A model generated the notes under the pieces. The model was not told the DNA's origin, did no database searches, and saw nothing but the letters and a program-made list of their open reading frames with translations. A DNA stretch of 64,000 nt from Theobroma cacao (lineage: Eukaryota; Streptophyta; Magnoliopsida; Malvales; Malvaceae), in assembly GCF_000208745.1 (NCBI RefSeq), contig NC_030850.1, forward strand, positions 36,126,803-36,190,802. The letters are read 5' to 3'. The position numbers were made by a program, and so were the translations under genes. Positions within the stretch are counted from its first letter, which is position 1; each line of letters opens with the position of its first letter. Below, piece after piece: positions 1 to 10,729 of the stretch.

Positions 1-286
1 AAAACTTTCTTAGTTATTATAAATTAGACGTTTGATGGATTCTAAAATTTTATTTTAATACGATTACTTTGAACAAAAAGAGAGAGCAATTAATAAGGAA
101 AGATGTGGATTTTGAATAGAAACAATCCAATCCCATAAAAATATGACAACATCTAATAGGAATACAATTGTTCCCTGACAAAAGCAACAAAGTTCGAATC
201 CAAACCACCCTTCTACTCACACGGTCAAGCAAATAAACTTAGAAGTGCGAAATAAACACATATTAGTACAAACAAAAAGACTGATT
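1..286. other. 3' flank of first DUF247 gene
   Basis: AT-rich 3' flank and presumed 3' UTR of the minus-strand DUF247 gene that ends at 287. No gene is visible. The same flank recurs before the other copies, most closely at about 17555-17840, so it belongs to the duplicated unit. Confidence 0.6.
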
Positions 287-1591
287 TTATTTTGTGGGCT
301 TTACTCGTTCCAAGATTGCCAATATAGTTTGCGTAAGAGTGAGTACCACCACAATAAAAGCAGCAACAGTCGCAGTTCCTCTCCAAAGATTGTTGAAGTA
401 GACATGCTTCAAGGCTGCCCATCTATGATTCCAAGAATTATCATTGTACTGGTTTAGATCACGTCCGATTTTGCCATAGAGCGTAGTTGAATGTACAATT
501 CCCACTGCAAGATTGTTAATCATATCCGCCACAGCTGCACTGCTACCCAATCTATTGACAATAATTCTTTCCTTTACCAGTAAATCTACATCTTCACTAG
601 TGTCAACAAGAGAGTCTAGTAATTGAATATAACTACAAAAGTGAGCCTTATATGGATAGTGACATTGTTCGAAAGCCATCAGATTTCTGAAACGAGTCTC
701 ACTTTCATACGCTACATCAATAGCTGGGAGTTTTAGCTCTCCCTTCTCAAAGTCTACGTCAAGCAAGCTGTTTATAGTATTATTAATTGTACTCCTACCA
801 ATCTTAAATATACCACTTTTAACACCAGTAAACTTCACACCAGCCTCATGCAACATCGATGCATTGTAGATATTGTGGATTCTCGACCGATCAATGTTTC
901 GCGGACGATTACTCACTACTTGGTATCTAATTAAATCCGTAAAATGTTTAATCTCTTTTTCTTTCAATGATCGATCAGTATGGATATCGAAGTACCAACA
1001 AGCAAGTTCGAGAAAAGAGATACCAGAGTTAGGAAATGCTAGGTTATATAGTTCTTTAAGGACAAACAACGGGAGTTGATTTTCAAGTAACATCAAATCT
1101 GTTGGAAGTTCGACACTTAACAATGCTTTGCGGCTTAAGAAGTCATCGTCGGAATAATTTTCACTTTCCCTCAAGAAGAGCTCAATTATAAAAACTGCAT
1201 CATGTAATATTATCTTCTTAAACTTGGGAGCCTCTAACAAAAGAATACACTGGATTTCATAACACCTACATATACCTTCTGCATGATCTTCGATGTAGCT
1301 CTCAAATTGTTTCAATGTCTTCTCACAAGTCCTTTCTGAAAATTTCTTGTAATATCTCAGCTTTTGCCGTTCCATTGTAGCCAAATTTTCGTTACCATGA
1401 TGAAGAGGCCCTATTGAAATCAACTGAGGAATGTAGGCTTTTTGGTTTGCTTCACGAAAACGACTAGGGACCTTGTAAATACAACACTCAGGCGCAAGCT
1501 CTAAGACTTCTACAGGGATTTCAATTACCGAATCTTGGGGTTGGTGGTTGTTTTCAATTAGTGGATCACTTTCTTGGTCGGTGTTTGCCAT
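287..1591 (-). CDS. DUF247 (UPF0481) protein, copy 1, intact
   Basis: Single coding exon for a 434-residue DUF247 protein. The start at 1591 is the ATG of the shared MANTDQE opening; the frame is open further upstream, but only from a non-ATG codon. Family blocks appear in order: CCIYKVPSRFRE near residue 36, ISIGPLHHGN, DAVFIIELFLR, DLMLLENQLP, IKHFTDLIR, the RFRNLMAFEQC block, and a hydrophobic segment (TATVAAFIVVVLTLTQTILA) just before the basic C-terminal tail, read as a membrane anchor. A leader intron is predicted at about 1635-1845 (donor GTACGT, acceptor CTAG). The biochemical role of DUF247 is not established; in grasses DUF247 genes are linked to self-incompatibility loci, and that cannot be transferred here. 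A copy about 98-99% alike lies at 17841-19146. Confidence 0.9.
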   Translation of the reverse strand: MANTDQESDPLIENNHQPQDSVIEIPVEVLELAPECCIYKVPSRFREANQKAYIPQLISIGPLHHGNENLATMERQKLRYYKKFSERTCEKTLKQFESYIEDHAEGICRCYEIQCILLLEAPKFKKIILHDAVFIIELFLRESENYSDDDFLSRKALLSVELPTDLMLLENQLPLFVLKELYNLAFPNSGISFLELACWYFDIHTDRSLKEKEIKHFTDLIRYQVVSNRPRNIDRSRIHNIYNASMLHEAGVKFTGVKSGIFKIGRSTINNTINSLLDVDFEKGELKLPAIDVAYESETRFRNLMAFEQCHYPYKAHFCSYIQLLDSLVDTSEDVDLLVKERIIVNRLGSSAAVADMINNLAVGIVHSTTLYGKIGRDLNQYNDNSWNHRWAALKHVYFNNLWRGTATVAAFIVVVLTLTQTILAILERVKPTK

Positions 1592-1634
1592 CTTTGCAAC
1601 TTCCTTCTCATGTAAAAACAAACCACAATTCTCA

Positions 1635-1845
1635 CTAGTGAGCAATAGCAACAGAATTAATCAGGTCAAGCCCCAACTTTCGTTTTCGGGCGCTTATAAG
1701 GGTTCAACTTTAGATTTACCACAAAAACTTAAGATCAAATCTAGATGAAATACTTTATTTCATCAAAAGTGAAGCAATTTGCTAAAGATAATAAATAAAT
1801 AAATAAATAATCAATACCCTCTAAATTAAGAATAGAAGTACGTAC
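1635..1845 (-). other. Predicted 5'-leader intron of DUF247 copy 1
   Basis: Read on the minus strand, CAGAG is followed by donor GTACGTACTT at 1845, and an acceptor CACTAG ends at 1635, 43 bases before the ATG. The same layout occurs in the other copies: about 4981-5215 for copy 2, a donor near 10262 for copy 3 and near 14113 for copy 4. In copy 3 the matching acceptor reads CTAC instead of CTAG, so a nearby AG must be used. Confidence 0.55.
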
Positions 1846-2641
1846 CTCTGATGATGCAGAGGACAAGGATCAAACCAGAAGAAATAGCTCAAGGTTCAAA
1901 GTGCAAAATGAACCCACTTAGTTGCAAGTACAACTGGATCTAGCAAGTCTTGGCGTTTCAGTTTTATACAGCAGAGAGTAATGAACAAGCTACTTGATTG
2001 TTCAGAGTAACTCACCTTTACCAGCAGAATCAATTCCCCACCATCATGATTTGTCTCTTCCTGCTTCACACTTTCACTGACTTGGCAATTTAACCCCGCT
2101 TCTTATCTTCTTCCCAACCCAACTAAATGAGGGTGGTACGTAGAGCTGTCCACGGGCCAAGTTACCAGCCCAGTTCGCAGGCCTCACGTGATTTCAGTCG
2201 GGTTTGGATATGATTTTTTAAATTTGGATCCAATTCAGTTCGATTCAAAAATATTATTTTATTATTTAACTTAAATTTAAAAATATATTTTACAATATTA
2301 ATATAAAAATTAATTTTTTTAATATTTAGTAATCAATATAACTTAAATAGATGGATAAGTCTATGTTTTCAAGGAGTCTATCGGATCCGATCACCTCTAG
2401 CGGTTGATAATTTATATTTTTATTCTTACTTTTAATTGTGAAAATTTTTTTATTTATTTTAAAAGATCAAAGATGGGAAAAAATATCTTGATTTTTTTAT
2501 TTATTTTAGTATTTTTTGTAAAACTTTTTTAATTGTCTTAAATTAGACGTTCAATGAAATGAATAATTAATAAGAAAAGTTGTGGCTTTTGAATAAAAAA
2601 AATAAGAGTGATATTCGGAAGGTAAAGGAACAAAGTCCATT
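1793..2641. repeat. Direct repeat, left copy (849 bp), ends at N
   Basis: Leader exon, promoter and upstream block of DUF247 copy 1, repeated almost perfectly at 2643-3492 at a constant offset of 851. I found only about two substitutions (for example 1865 a/g) plus a length change in the AAAT run at the left edge. The left copy stops at the N. This is the pattern of two contigs whose overlapping ends were joined without being merged. Confidence 0.9.
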
Positions 2642-2642
2642 N
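2642..2642. other. Assembly gap (single N)
   Basis: A single ambiguous base separates the two copies of the 849-bp direct repeat. It is best read as a scaffold join of unknown true length. Confidence 0.9.
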
Positions 2643-3492
2643 AATAAATAAATAAATAAAATCAATACCCTCTAAATTAAGAATAGAAGTACGTACCTCT
2701 GATGATGCAGAGGACGAGGATCAAACCAGAAGAAATAGCTCAAGGTTCAAAGTGCAAAATGAACCCACTTAGTTGCAAGTACAACTGGATCTAGCAAGTC
2801 TTGGCGTTTCAGTTTTATACAGCAGAGAGTAATGAACAAGCTACTTGATTGTTCAGAGTAACTCACCTTTACCAGCAGAATCAATTCCCCACCATCATGA
2901 TTTGTCTCTTCCTGCTTCACACTTTCACTGACTTGGCAATTTAACCCCGCTTCTTATCTTCTTCCCAACCCAACTAAATGAGGGTGGTACGTAGAGCTGT
3001 CCACGGGCCAAGTTACCAGCCCAGTTCGCAGGCCTCACGTGATTTCAGTCGGGTTTGGATATGATTTTTTAAATTTGGATCCAATTCAGTTCGATTCAAA
3101 AATATTATTTTATTATTTAACTTAAATTTAAAAATATATTTTACAATATTAATATAAAAATTAATTTTTTTAATATTTAGTAATCAATATAACTTAAATA
3201 GATGGATAAGTCTATGTTTTCAAGGAGTCTATCGGATCCGATCACCTCTAGCGGTTGATAATTTATATTTTTATTCTTACTTTTAATTGTGAAAATTTTT
3301 TTATTTATTTTAAAAGATCAAAGATGGGAAAAAATATCTTGATTTTTTTATTTATTTTAGTATTTTTTGTAAAACTTTTTTAATTGTCTTAAATTAGACG
3401 TTCAATGAAATGAATAATTAATAAGAAAAGTTGTGGCTTTTGAATAAAAAAAATAAGAGTGATAGTCGGAAGGTAAAGGAACAAAGTCCATT
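2643..3492. repeat. Direct repeat, right copy
   Basis: Near-identical to 1793-2641. It contains the DUF247 leader exon, the promoter, and the upstream block with GGGCC and TCACGTGA followed by AT-rich sequence. Here it has no coding region attached on its left, as expected if it is the unmerged overlap of a second contig. The stretch from 3493 to 3694 is the 3' flank of DUF247 copy 2. Confidence 0.9.
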
Positions 3493-3694
3493 CAAGAAAA
3501 ATATGAAAAAAAAAATCTAATAAACACAATTATTCATTGATAGTAGCAATACCAATACATGATAAAAGCAACAAAATTTGAAACCAAATTCTCCTTCTAC
3601 TTAAAGTGGAAAGATAAATAAATAAAAGTGCGAAACAAATACGAATTAACACACATAAAAAGATGAAATGAAAACCTACAATTAAGGAACGAAT

Positions 3695-4936
3695 TTATTT
3701 TACGGGCTTTACTCGATCCAAGATTGCCACTATAGTTTGTATGATAGTGAAAATCCCAAAATAAATCGATGCCACTTTCAAAGGATTTTCAACAGCATGG
3801 GATATTTTTGCTCCAATCTGGTTAAGAGGATCTCGATAATACTGTTTTAGATCCTCTCCGATTGTATAATAGCACAAACTTGTAACTCCCACCATAAGAT
3901 TATTAATCATATTTGCCACAGCTGCACCGCTCCCCATTCTATGAGAAATAATCCCCATTTTAATCAGTAAATTTACATCTTCAGCGACATCAACAAGAGA
4001 ATCCAGTAGTTGAATATAACCACAAAAATAGGCCTCACTTGGATAGTGACATTGCTCGAAGGCTATTAGGTTTCTAAAAACAGTCTCAGTTTCATACTCC
4101 ACACGAAAAGATGGGATTTTTAGCACTCCCTCCTCAAATTTGACATTAAGCAAGCAGTCGTCTACAGCTTTAAACCGAACACCAACAGCACGCAACATCG
4201 TTGCACTGTATCTGTTGTTGGTTTTCTCAACCAAGTTTGAAGGGTGAGTTCTCACTTGATGGCGTCTAATCAAATCTGTGAAGTGTTTAATCCCCTTTTG
4301 GTCTAATGTTTGGTCTTCATCGACTTTGAAGTACAGGCGAGCAAGATGGAGAAAAGAGGGTTTATCAGAAGTAGCGAAAGCTAGGTTATATAGATCTTCA
4401 AGGAGAAAGAACGGGAGTTGATTTTCAAGTAACATTAAATCCGTTTGAAGTTCAACACTTAACCATTCTCTATGGAATAAGAAGTCGTTGACTTCTCTTT
4501 CAAAGTTCCTCAAGAAGTACTCAATGATAAAAACTGCATCATATAGTATCATCTCCGTAAACTTGGAAGCCTCCGACTCAGTCCTAAAGACAAATTGGAC
4601 TTGATAACACTTGCATATACGATTTAAATGCTCTTGGATGAAGCTCACAAATTCTTCCAATGTCTTCTTGGAAGTCCTTTGACAAAATTTTTTGTAATAT
4701 CTCTGCTTTTGGGACTCCATTCGACCCAAATTTGTCTTACCACGATGAAGAGGTCCTATTGAAATCAAAGTTGGAGTGTAGGCATTTTCTTTTGCTTCAC
4801 GAAAACGTCTAGGGACTTTGTAAATACAACACTCAGGCGCAGGCTCTAAGTCTTCTTCAGGGATATCAATTGCCAAATCTTGGGGTTGCTGGCTTTTTTC
4901 AATAAATGGAGCAATTTCTTGGTCGGTGTTTGCCAT
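3695..4936 (-). CDS. DUF247 (UPF0481) protein, copy 2, intact
   Basis: Single coding exon, 413 residues, starting at the MANTDQE ATG (4936). It carries the family blocks CCIYKVPRRFRE, ISIGPLHRGK, DAVFIIEYFLR, DLMLLENQLPFF, IKHFTDLIR and NLIAFEQCHYP, and a C-terminal hydrophobic segment (VASIYFGIFTIIQTIVAIL) before the basic DRVKPVK tail. The leader intron runs from about 5215 to 4981, with GTACGT and CTAG ends. Its nearest relative is the truncated copy at 20659-21643, nearly identical over the shared part. Repeat block X begins about 0.5 kb upstream in the opposite direction. No catalytic motif is recognisable and the function is unknown. Confidence 0.9.
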   Translation of the reverse strand: MANTDQEIAPFIEKSQQPQDLAIDIPEEDLEPAPECCIYKVPRRFREAKENAYTPTLISIGPLHRGKTNLGRMESQKQRYYKKFCQRTSKKTLEEFVSFIQEHLNRICKCYQVQFVFRTESEASKFTEMILYDAVFIIEYFLRNFEREVNDFLFHREWLSVELQTDLMLLENQLPFFLLEDLYNLAFATSDKPSFLHLARLYFKVDEDQTLDQKGIKHFTDLIRRHQVRTHPSNLVEKTNNRYSATMLRAVGVRFKAVDDCLLNVKFEEGVLKIPSFRVEYETETVFRNLIAFEQCHYPSEAYFCGYIQLLDSLVDVAEDVNLLIKMGIISHRMGSGAAVANMINNLMVGVTSLCYYTIGEDLKQYYRDPLNQIGAKISHAVENPLKVASIYFGIFTIIQTIVAILDRVKPVK

Positions 4937-5215
4937 ATTTGCAACTTCCTTCTCATGTAAACAAACGACAACATTTCTCACTAGTTAGCAATAGCAGCAG
5001 AATTAATCAAGATTTAACCTTTATTAAGTCCAACAAAGTGTTCAAACTTTAGATTTGAGACACTTATTAAGCCCAAACTTTAGATTTACTCCAAAAAAAA
5101 CTTAGGGTCAGATGTAGATGAAGCTACTTAATTTCATCAAAAGTGAAACAATTAGCTAAAGATTAAAGTAAAGAAAATCAATACCGACTTAAGAATTAAG
5201 AATAAAGGTACGTAC

Positions 5216-5755
5216 CTCTGATGCTGAAGAGAAGGAGGATCAAACCAAGAGCAACAGCTCGAGGTTCAAAGTGCAAAATGAACCAACTTAGTTGGATAAC
5301 TGAGTACAACCAGATCCACCAATTCTTGGCGTTGCAGTTTTGTACGAATCGAGAGAAATGAACAAGGTTGTCTCAGATCTAACAGAGGAAAATGCCCACC
5401 ATATTTCTTTAAGTCCCATATTTCGGTTGCACACGTCTTCGAATTAAGAGTCAACCCTAAATTATTATTCTTATTTAGTTTAGATTGCACATCTTTCTAT
5501 TAAGTCCCAACCTTCGATTGCACATGTCCTTTAATTAACAGTCAATCCTAAATTATTATTTTTTAGTTTAGATTGCACATGTTTCTATTAAATCCCAACT
5601 TTCGATTGCACATCTTCATTGTTTTTTCTTTTTCTTTTTGTTTGAAGGGCAAAGACTCATTGATTAAAGTGACAAAGGCACGTGATTGGTTAGTTTTGAA
5701 TTATTATTTTTTTTATTTTCTGTGTACTCTAAAAGTATGATATGTGTATTTGCAG
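5216..5755 (-). promoter_or_regulatory. Leader exon and promoter region of DUF247 copy 2
   Basis: The untranslated first exon, whose splice donor lies at about 5215, is followed by AT-rich upstream sequence. The upstream part contains internal repeats of a phrase around GATTGCACAT (near 5420-5610) that recur upstream of copy 3 (10470-10580). I see no clear single TATA box. Confidence 0.4.
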
Positions 5756-6372
5756 ATGGCACAAGGAATCCAAATTTCAAAACTTGTGTAGGATTCCCCT
5801 GCTACTGGAAATACGATAAAAAATGTTAAAACCCTTCATAGCATGTCACGCAGCAAACTACCTTTGTATTCTGCAGATGCTTAATAGAGTATGCTGGGTT
5901 GCCATTTTCATCTGGTTCTTAACTGCAGCCATTTGGTAATGGGCAGTCCAGGGACGATCTACACCAGAATATTCCCTGCAAGCTCAGCACAGAGCTACGG
6001 ACTGCAAGCTCACTAGAAGATCCAGAATAGGGTTTGCTTGGTCAGTTCTCCGCCGGGGACCAGCCAAATGGCAACCGAGGAATATGGAGCAGTTCTGAGT
6101 TTGCAGCACATCTCAGTGACAACAATTATCTAGTGCAGAATCTCCCTTGGTCTGACAACATTACAATTAAACTTGATCTGCTGCGAACTGAAAATTTCAC
6201 AGCGTTAAATGCAACAAACACAATTAAGTACCAAAAACAACAAAAAGGAACCAGAACTGAGCATGGCACATGCCATGTTGTCTTCAAAGAATGTGTGCTC
6301 ATGAAACATTTTCTAGATGGTGAGAACCCTGGGGTTACTTTACATAGCCTTTCGATTAGGCTGAAGCTTTAA
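5756..6372 (+). repeat. Block X copy 1 (unidentified coding-like repeat)
   Basis: One of four related blocks of about 0.6 kb on the plus strand (others at 10730, 24901 and 28879), each directly upstream of a DUF247 gene or pseudogene and facing away from it. The block opens with an ATG frame giving MAxGIQIS-LV-DSPAT. It moves to a second frame giving the related phrases SEFAAHLSDNN and NLPWSDNITIKLDLLRTENF, and later CHVVFKE-VLMKHFLDG. Stops and frame changes break every copy. I do not recognise the parent gene; it looks like a decayed gene fragment carried along by the tandem duplication. Confidence 0.6.
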
Positions 6373-7006
6373 ACAGAACAACCCAACATTTTCTATATAA
6401 CACTGAATTAGAAATCAAAACATAGAAAAACCATGAAACAGATTACAGTAAAAAATATTCCTGCAGTTCTTTTTGCCTGTCCCTCTCTCCATGTTCATCA
6501 TGCTTTGAATGTTGAGGGTATTTGATCTATTTGTCATACCAAATTCACAGGCTCTTACTTTGCTGCCATGAAACAATCGAAAGGCAACGAAAGACATGCT
6601 CTCACTGATTTTGTTTTGCTGAGAATGCTGTGAGAATGTATACTTTCCTTTGGTCACGTTAAGCAGTCTCTCCGGAGAAGAAACAACTAAAGTAGCAGTT
6701 GCCACCGAGGAAACGAAAACCAATGATGTTTTGAAGATCAAAAACTTTGTTCGTAGCTGCAATTCCAGATTCTCACACTCAGGAGAATAATTCGAAAGAG
6801 AAAAACGTGAAAGACTGAATTTTATCTTTCTCAAGAAAAATGAATGACAAAGACTGAGAGTACAGTTAATTGTTTGGTAATTATGCAGATAAAGATACAG
6901 AGCTGAACCACAAAACTCATTGCATTAAGGTAATACAAGGCACTAAAAAGGAAAGAAAAATGAAAACCCAGAAAGAAAAAATGGCCTTAAACCAAGGCTG
7001 AGACTC

Positions 7007-7259
7007 TTATTCATCCCCCGCCCTTGGACGAATTCCAAGTCCAGTTCTTGCACCGACTTCCATTAAATCTTCCACCTGTTCAAACGACATTATAAAACAA
7101 GATTACAAATGTTGATGGTGAAAATTGGAAAACAAAGGAAGCAATAGTTTGACATGTTTGCACCAACTTGTGAATGCCGGAAGCTTTAAGGAAAGCGACG
7201 GATGCGGAGGCAGAGGAGCCGAGGAACAGAGAAGCGACGGCGAAGGCTTTGAAGGGCAT
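7007..7259 (-). CDS. Small conserved plant protein, two exons (54 aa)
   Basis: Exon 1 is 7164-7259 and exon 2 is 7007-7075, joined in phase 0 by a GT-AG intron of 88 bases. The predicted product is 54 residues. It has a hydrophobic, Ala/Ser-rich N-terminus (MPFKAFAVASLFLGSS) that could be a membrane or organelle-import segment, and ends in TGLGIRPRAGDE. I believe short proteins of this shape are widespread in plants but cannot give a function. The exact donor is inferred; moving it would alter one residue or the frame at the join. A fragment of exon 2 that still encodes RTGLGIRPRAGDE plus stop lies at 12013-12052, so this gene was caught in the DUF247 duplications and only this copy has exon 1. 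Sequence from about 6840 to 7006, its likely 3' UTR, is also duplicated at 11845-12010. Confidence 0.6.
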
Positions 7260-7319
7260 CAAACGATGATCACCCGCGTAACCTTCACCATACGAAGATA
7301 AAGCCTATCCAAATTGGGC

Positions 7320-8500
7320 AACGATTGCTGTGGCCCAATACCAGTGGCTTTGGATGCGGATCCTATTTCCATCACCACCGCCCCCCTCCACCTCCATGAC
7401 TCGTATCTTCCTTCTTCAAGACTTTCACTGACTTCGCAGTTTCCGCCCCTTCTAAGCTGCTGCTCTTCACACTGCTTCCTTGATTGGGTTAGCGGGCGCC
7501 ATGCAATTTGGACACTTCTTGTTTATGGGCTAACACTTACCACGTACCAGCTTGACTTAGTATCAGCCCAGCCCAACCATTGGTGGGTGGCTGCTAGAAC
7601 TGTCCACGGAGCGAACCGGCTCGACCCCATAATGTTATTATATAAAGAAACATTATATTATTTTTAATTTAATTTTTAAATATACTTTAAACTATTAATA
7701 TAAAAATATATTTTAATATTCAATAATAAATATAAAATATAATATCTAAAAAAAATTTTAAATTATTGAAAAAAATTCAAATAAATTTTTATTCTTTTCT
7801 TACGTTTAATTAAATCTTGATACTTTTATTTTGAATCAAATAAGCCTTATGACTAATGGTTTTCATAATTAAAATGTCACTTTTCACTCTATACCATATG
7901 ACATGTTATAATTAGTAATAAAATAATATATTGATATGTCATAATTAATGATAACGTGATATACTAATATCACATAATTACATAATTATATGATATTTTT
8001 TACCTTTCACATCAATATCACGTCAGATCTATGTGAGTATAAAATAATAAGTTTCATTCAATTAATAACAATTAGTCAATCATTATTCATAAGGACTTAT
8101 TTAACTCAAAATAAATGTATAAAGATTTATTGAATGCAATACAAAATTAAAGATTTATTAAAATTTCCTTTAATAATTTATAAGTTTTTTTTTAACATTA
8201 TTCCTAAATATAACTTAAATAGGCAAGTTGGCCTTAAATTTTCAAAGAATCAATCAAACTCAATGATCTCTTTGAACAACTATCCATTTTTATTTTTTCT
8301 TTTAATCAAGAAATTTTTTTCCCTTTTTTTAAAAGATAGAAGTTTGAAATTTAATAGTTTGGATAAAATTTTTTTAATTGTTACACATTTAATAAATTTA
8401 AGATTTATTGCAACATAATTACTTTAAAAAATGGAATAATTAGTAAAAAAAATTGTGACCCTTAAATAGAGAAGGAAAATACGGAGATAGAATCCTACTA
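7320..8500. repeat. GGCTTTGGATGCGG block and AT-rich flank
   Basis: No gene is visible. From about 7340 to 7640 the sequence is a GC-richer block starting GTGGCTTTGGATGCGG and ending in GTCCACGGAGCGAACCGG. Related blocks occur at 2136, 2987, 14399, 16985, 22190 and 25580. The ending resembles termini of some plant hAT-type non-autonomous elements, but I did not find a clean inverted repeat or target duplication. From 7640 to 8500 the DNA is very AT-rich and contains repeated phrases such as CATAATTA. Confidence 0.45.
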
Positions 8501-8756
8501 CTAGTTAGTAATAGCGTAATAAGAAACAAGCCAGTTCCATAAAAATATGATAAAAAATCTAATAGCCACACAATTGTTCATTGATAGTAACAACATCAAT
8601 TCATGATAAAAGCAACAAACTTGAAACCAAGCTCTCCTTCTACTTAAAGTGAAAAGGTAAATAAATTTAAAAACATGAAACAAACACAAATTAACACAAA
8701 TCAAAAAACGGAATTGCATCTTAATTGAATGAAAAATTGCAATCTAGTAGGCGTAT

Positions 8757-9983
8757 TTATTTTACGGGCTTTACTCGATCCAAGATTGCCAATATAGTTT
8801 GTATGATAGTGAAATACCCCAAATAAATCGCTATCACACTCCCAGGAGTTATATAACCGACCGTTCTTGCACGAAGCTGTTTTATAGGCTTTAGAGAATA
8901 CTGCATTAGATCCTTTCCGATTTTGTAGTAGCACAAACTTGTAACTCCCACCATAAGGTTGTTAATCATATCTGCCACAGCTGCATTGCTTCCCACTGTA
9001 TGAGAAATAATCCCTCTTTTTACCAGTAAATTTACATCTTCAACAGCATCAACAAAAGAATTTAATAAGTGAATATAACCACAAATATAAGCTTCCTTTG
9101 GATAATGACATTGTTCAAAGACAATCAGGTTTCTTAAAAAAGTCTCAGTTTCATACTCCACACGAAGAGATGGGATTTGTAGTTCGTTGTCCTCAAATTT
9201 GACGTTAAGCAAGCAGTCTTCTACAGCTTTAAAATGAACACCAGCATCACGTAACATCGTTGCACTGTATGTGCTGTCAGTTCTCTCAACAAAGTTTGAG
9301 GGGCGAGTTCTCACTTGATAATATCTAATCAAATCCGTAAAGTGTTTAATCCCCTTCTCGTCTGATGCTACATATTCATCGACTTTGAAGTACAAGCAAG
9401 CAAGACGGAGAAAAGAGGGTTTATCAGAGGCAGTCAAAGCCAAGTTATATAGATCTTCGAGGACAAAGAACGGGAGTTGATTTTCTAGTAACATCAAATC
9501 CGTTTGAAGTTCAACATTGAACCATTCTCTATGGTTGACTTCATTTTCAAAGTTTCTCAAGAACAACTCAACGATAAAGACTGCATCATACAGTATCATC
9601 TTCATAAACTCGAAAGCCTTTGACTCAGTGGCCAAGGCAAATTGAACATCATAACACCGGCATATACGTTTTACTTGCTTTTTGACGTAGCTCTCAAGTT
9701 CGTTCAAAGTCTCCTTGGAAATCCTTTGCAAAAATTTCTCGTAATATCTCTGCTTTTGCCTCTCCATTCGACCCAAATTTGTCTTACCATGATGAAGAGG
9801 CCCTATTGAAATCAACTGTGGAGTGTAGGCTTTTCCGTTTGCTGCACGAAAACGACTAGGGACCTGATATATACAACACTCAGGCGCAGGCTCTAAGTCT
9901 TCTTCAGGGATATCAATTGCCAAATCTTGGGGTTGCTGGCTTTTTTCAATAAGTGGAGCAATTTCTTGGTCGGTGTTTGCCAT
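8757..9983 (-). CDS. DUF247 (UPF0481) protein, copy 3, intact
   Basis: Single coding exon, 408 residues, starting at the MANTDQE ATG (9983). Family blocks are intact: CCIYQVPSRFRA, ISIGPLHHGK, DAVFIVELFLR, DLMLLENQLPFF, IKHFTDLIR, NLIVFEQCHYP and a C-terminal hydrophobic stretch (SVIAIYLGYFTIIQTILAIL) before DRVKPVK. It is close to copy 2 but clearly diverged, including loss of the DFLF residues in the NHREW region. A leader-intron donor lies near 10262. The acceptor that reads CTAG in copies 1 and 2 reads CTAC here, so splicing must use a neighbouring AG or the intron is retained; the protein would not change. Block X lies upstream. Function unknown. Confidence 0.9.
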   Translation of the reverse strand: MANTDQEIAPLIEKSQQPQDLAIDIPEEDLEPAPECCIYQVPSRFRAANGKAYTPQLISIGPLHHGKTNLGRMERQKQRYYEKFLQRISKETLNELESYVKKQVKRICRCYDVQFALATESKAFEFMKMILYDAVFIVELFLRNFENEVNHREWFNVELQTDLMLLENQLPFFVLEDLYNLALTASDKPSFLRLACLYFKVDEYVASDEKGIKHFTDLIRYYQVRTRPSNFVERTDSTYSATMLRDAGVHFKAVEDCLLNVKFEDNELQIPSLRVEYETETFLRNLIVFEQCHYPKEAYICGYIHLLNSFVDAVEDVNLLVKRGIISHTVGSNAAVADMINNLMVGVTSLCYYKIGKDLMQYSLKPIKQLRARTVGYITPGSVIAIYLGYFTIIQTILAILDRVKPVK

Positions 9984-10262
9984 ATTTGCAACTTTTCTTC
10001 TCATGTAAACAAATGACAATATTTCTCAGTAGTTAGCAATAGCAGCAGAATTAATCAAGATTTAAGCTTTATTAAGTCCAACAGAGTATTTCAAACTTTA
10101 GATCTGGGACACTTATTAAGCCCTAACCTTGGATTTATTCCAAAAAAAATCTTAGGGTCAGATGTAGATGAAGCAACTTAATTTCATCAAAGGTGAAGCA
10201 ATTAGCTAAAGGTAAAAGTAAAGAAAATTAATCAATACTGTCATAAGAATATAAGTACGTAC

Positions 10263-10729
10263 CTCTGATGCCGGAGAGGAGAAGGAGGATCAAACCAGGA
10301 GAAACAGCTCGAAGTTCAAAGTGCGAAATGAGCCAACTTAGTTGGATTATTGAGTACAACAGGATATGGCAATTCTTGGCGTTGCAGTTTTTTACGATTC
10401 GAGAGTAATGAACAAGGGTTCTCTCAGATCCAACAAAGGAAAATGCCCACCATGTTTATTTAAGTCCCATACTTCGAATGCACATGTCTTCTAATTAAGA
10501 GTCAACCCTAAATTATTATTATTTAGTTTAGATTGCACATCATTCGATTAAGTCCCAACTTTCGATTGCACATCTTCATTGTTTTGTCTTTATCGTTTTG
10601 TTTGAAGTGACAAAAAATCATTGTTTAAGAGGTTGTTTAAAGTGATTATTTAGTTTTGATTTTTTTTTTCATTTTCTGTGTACTCTAATATGATATGTGT
10701 ACGTTCTGCAAGGAGAATGCTATTTGCAG
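10263..10729 (-). promoter_or_regulatory. Leader exon and promoter region of DUF247 copy 3
   Basis: Homologous to 5216-5755. It contains the untranslated exon and an AT-rich upstream region with GATTGCACAT phrases. No gene is visible. Confidence 0.4.

Noticed and set aside
170..200. GTTCGAATCC resembling a tRNA T-loop
   Set aside because: No acceptor stem or anticodon arm fits around it; it is part of the DUF247 3' flank and varies between copies.
873..1079. Plus-strand open frame antisense to DUF247 copy 1, repeated at 18428-18634
   Set aside because: It is the mirror of strongly conserved coding sequence and is identical in the two copies only because the genes are copies.
7320..7660. Complete hAT-type mobile element in the GGGCC block
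   Set aside because: The end sequence resembles such elements, but I could not find matching terminal inverted repeats or an eight-base target duplication.
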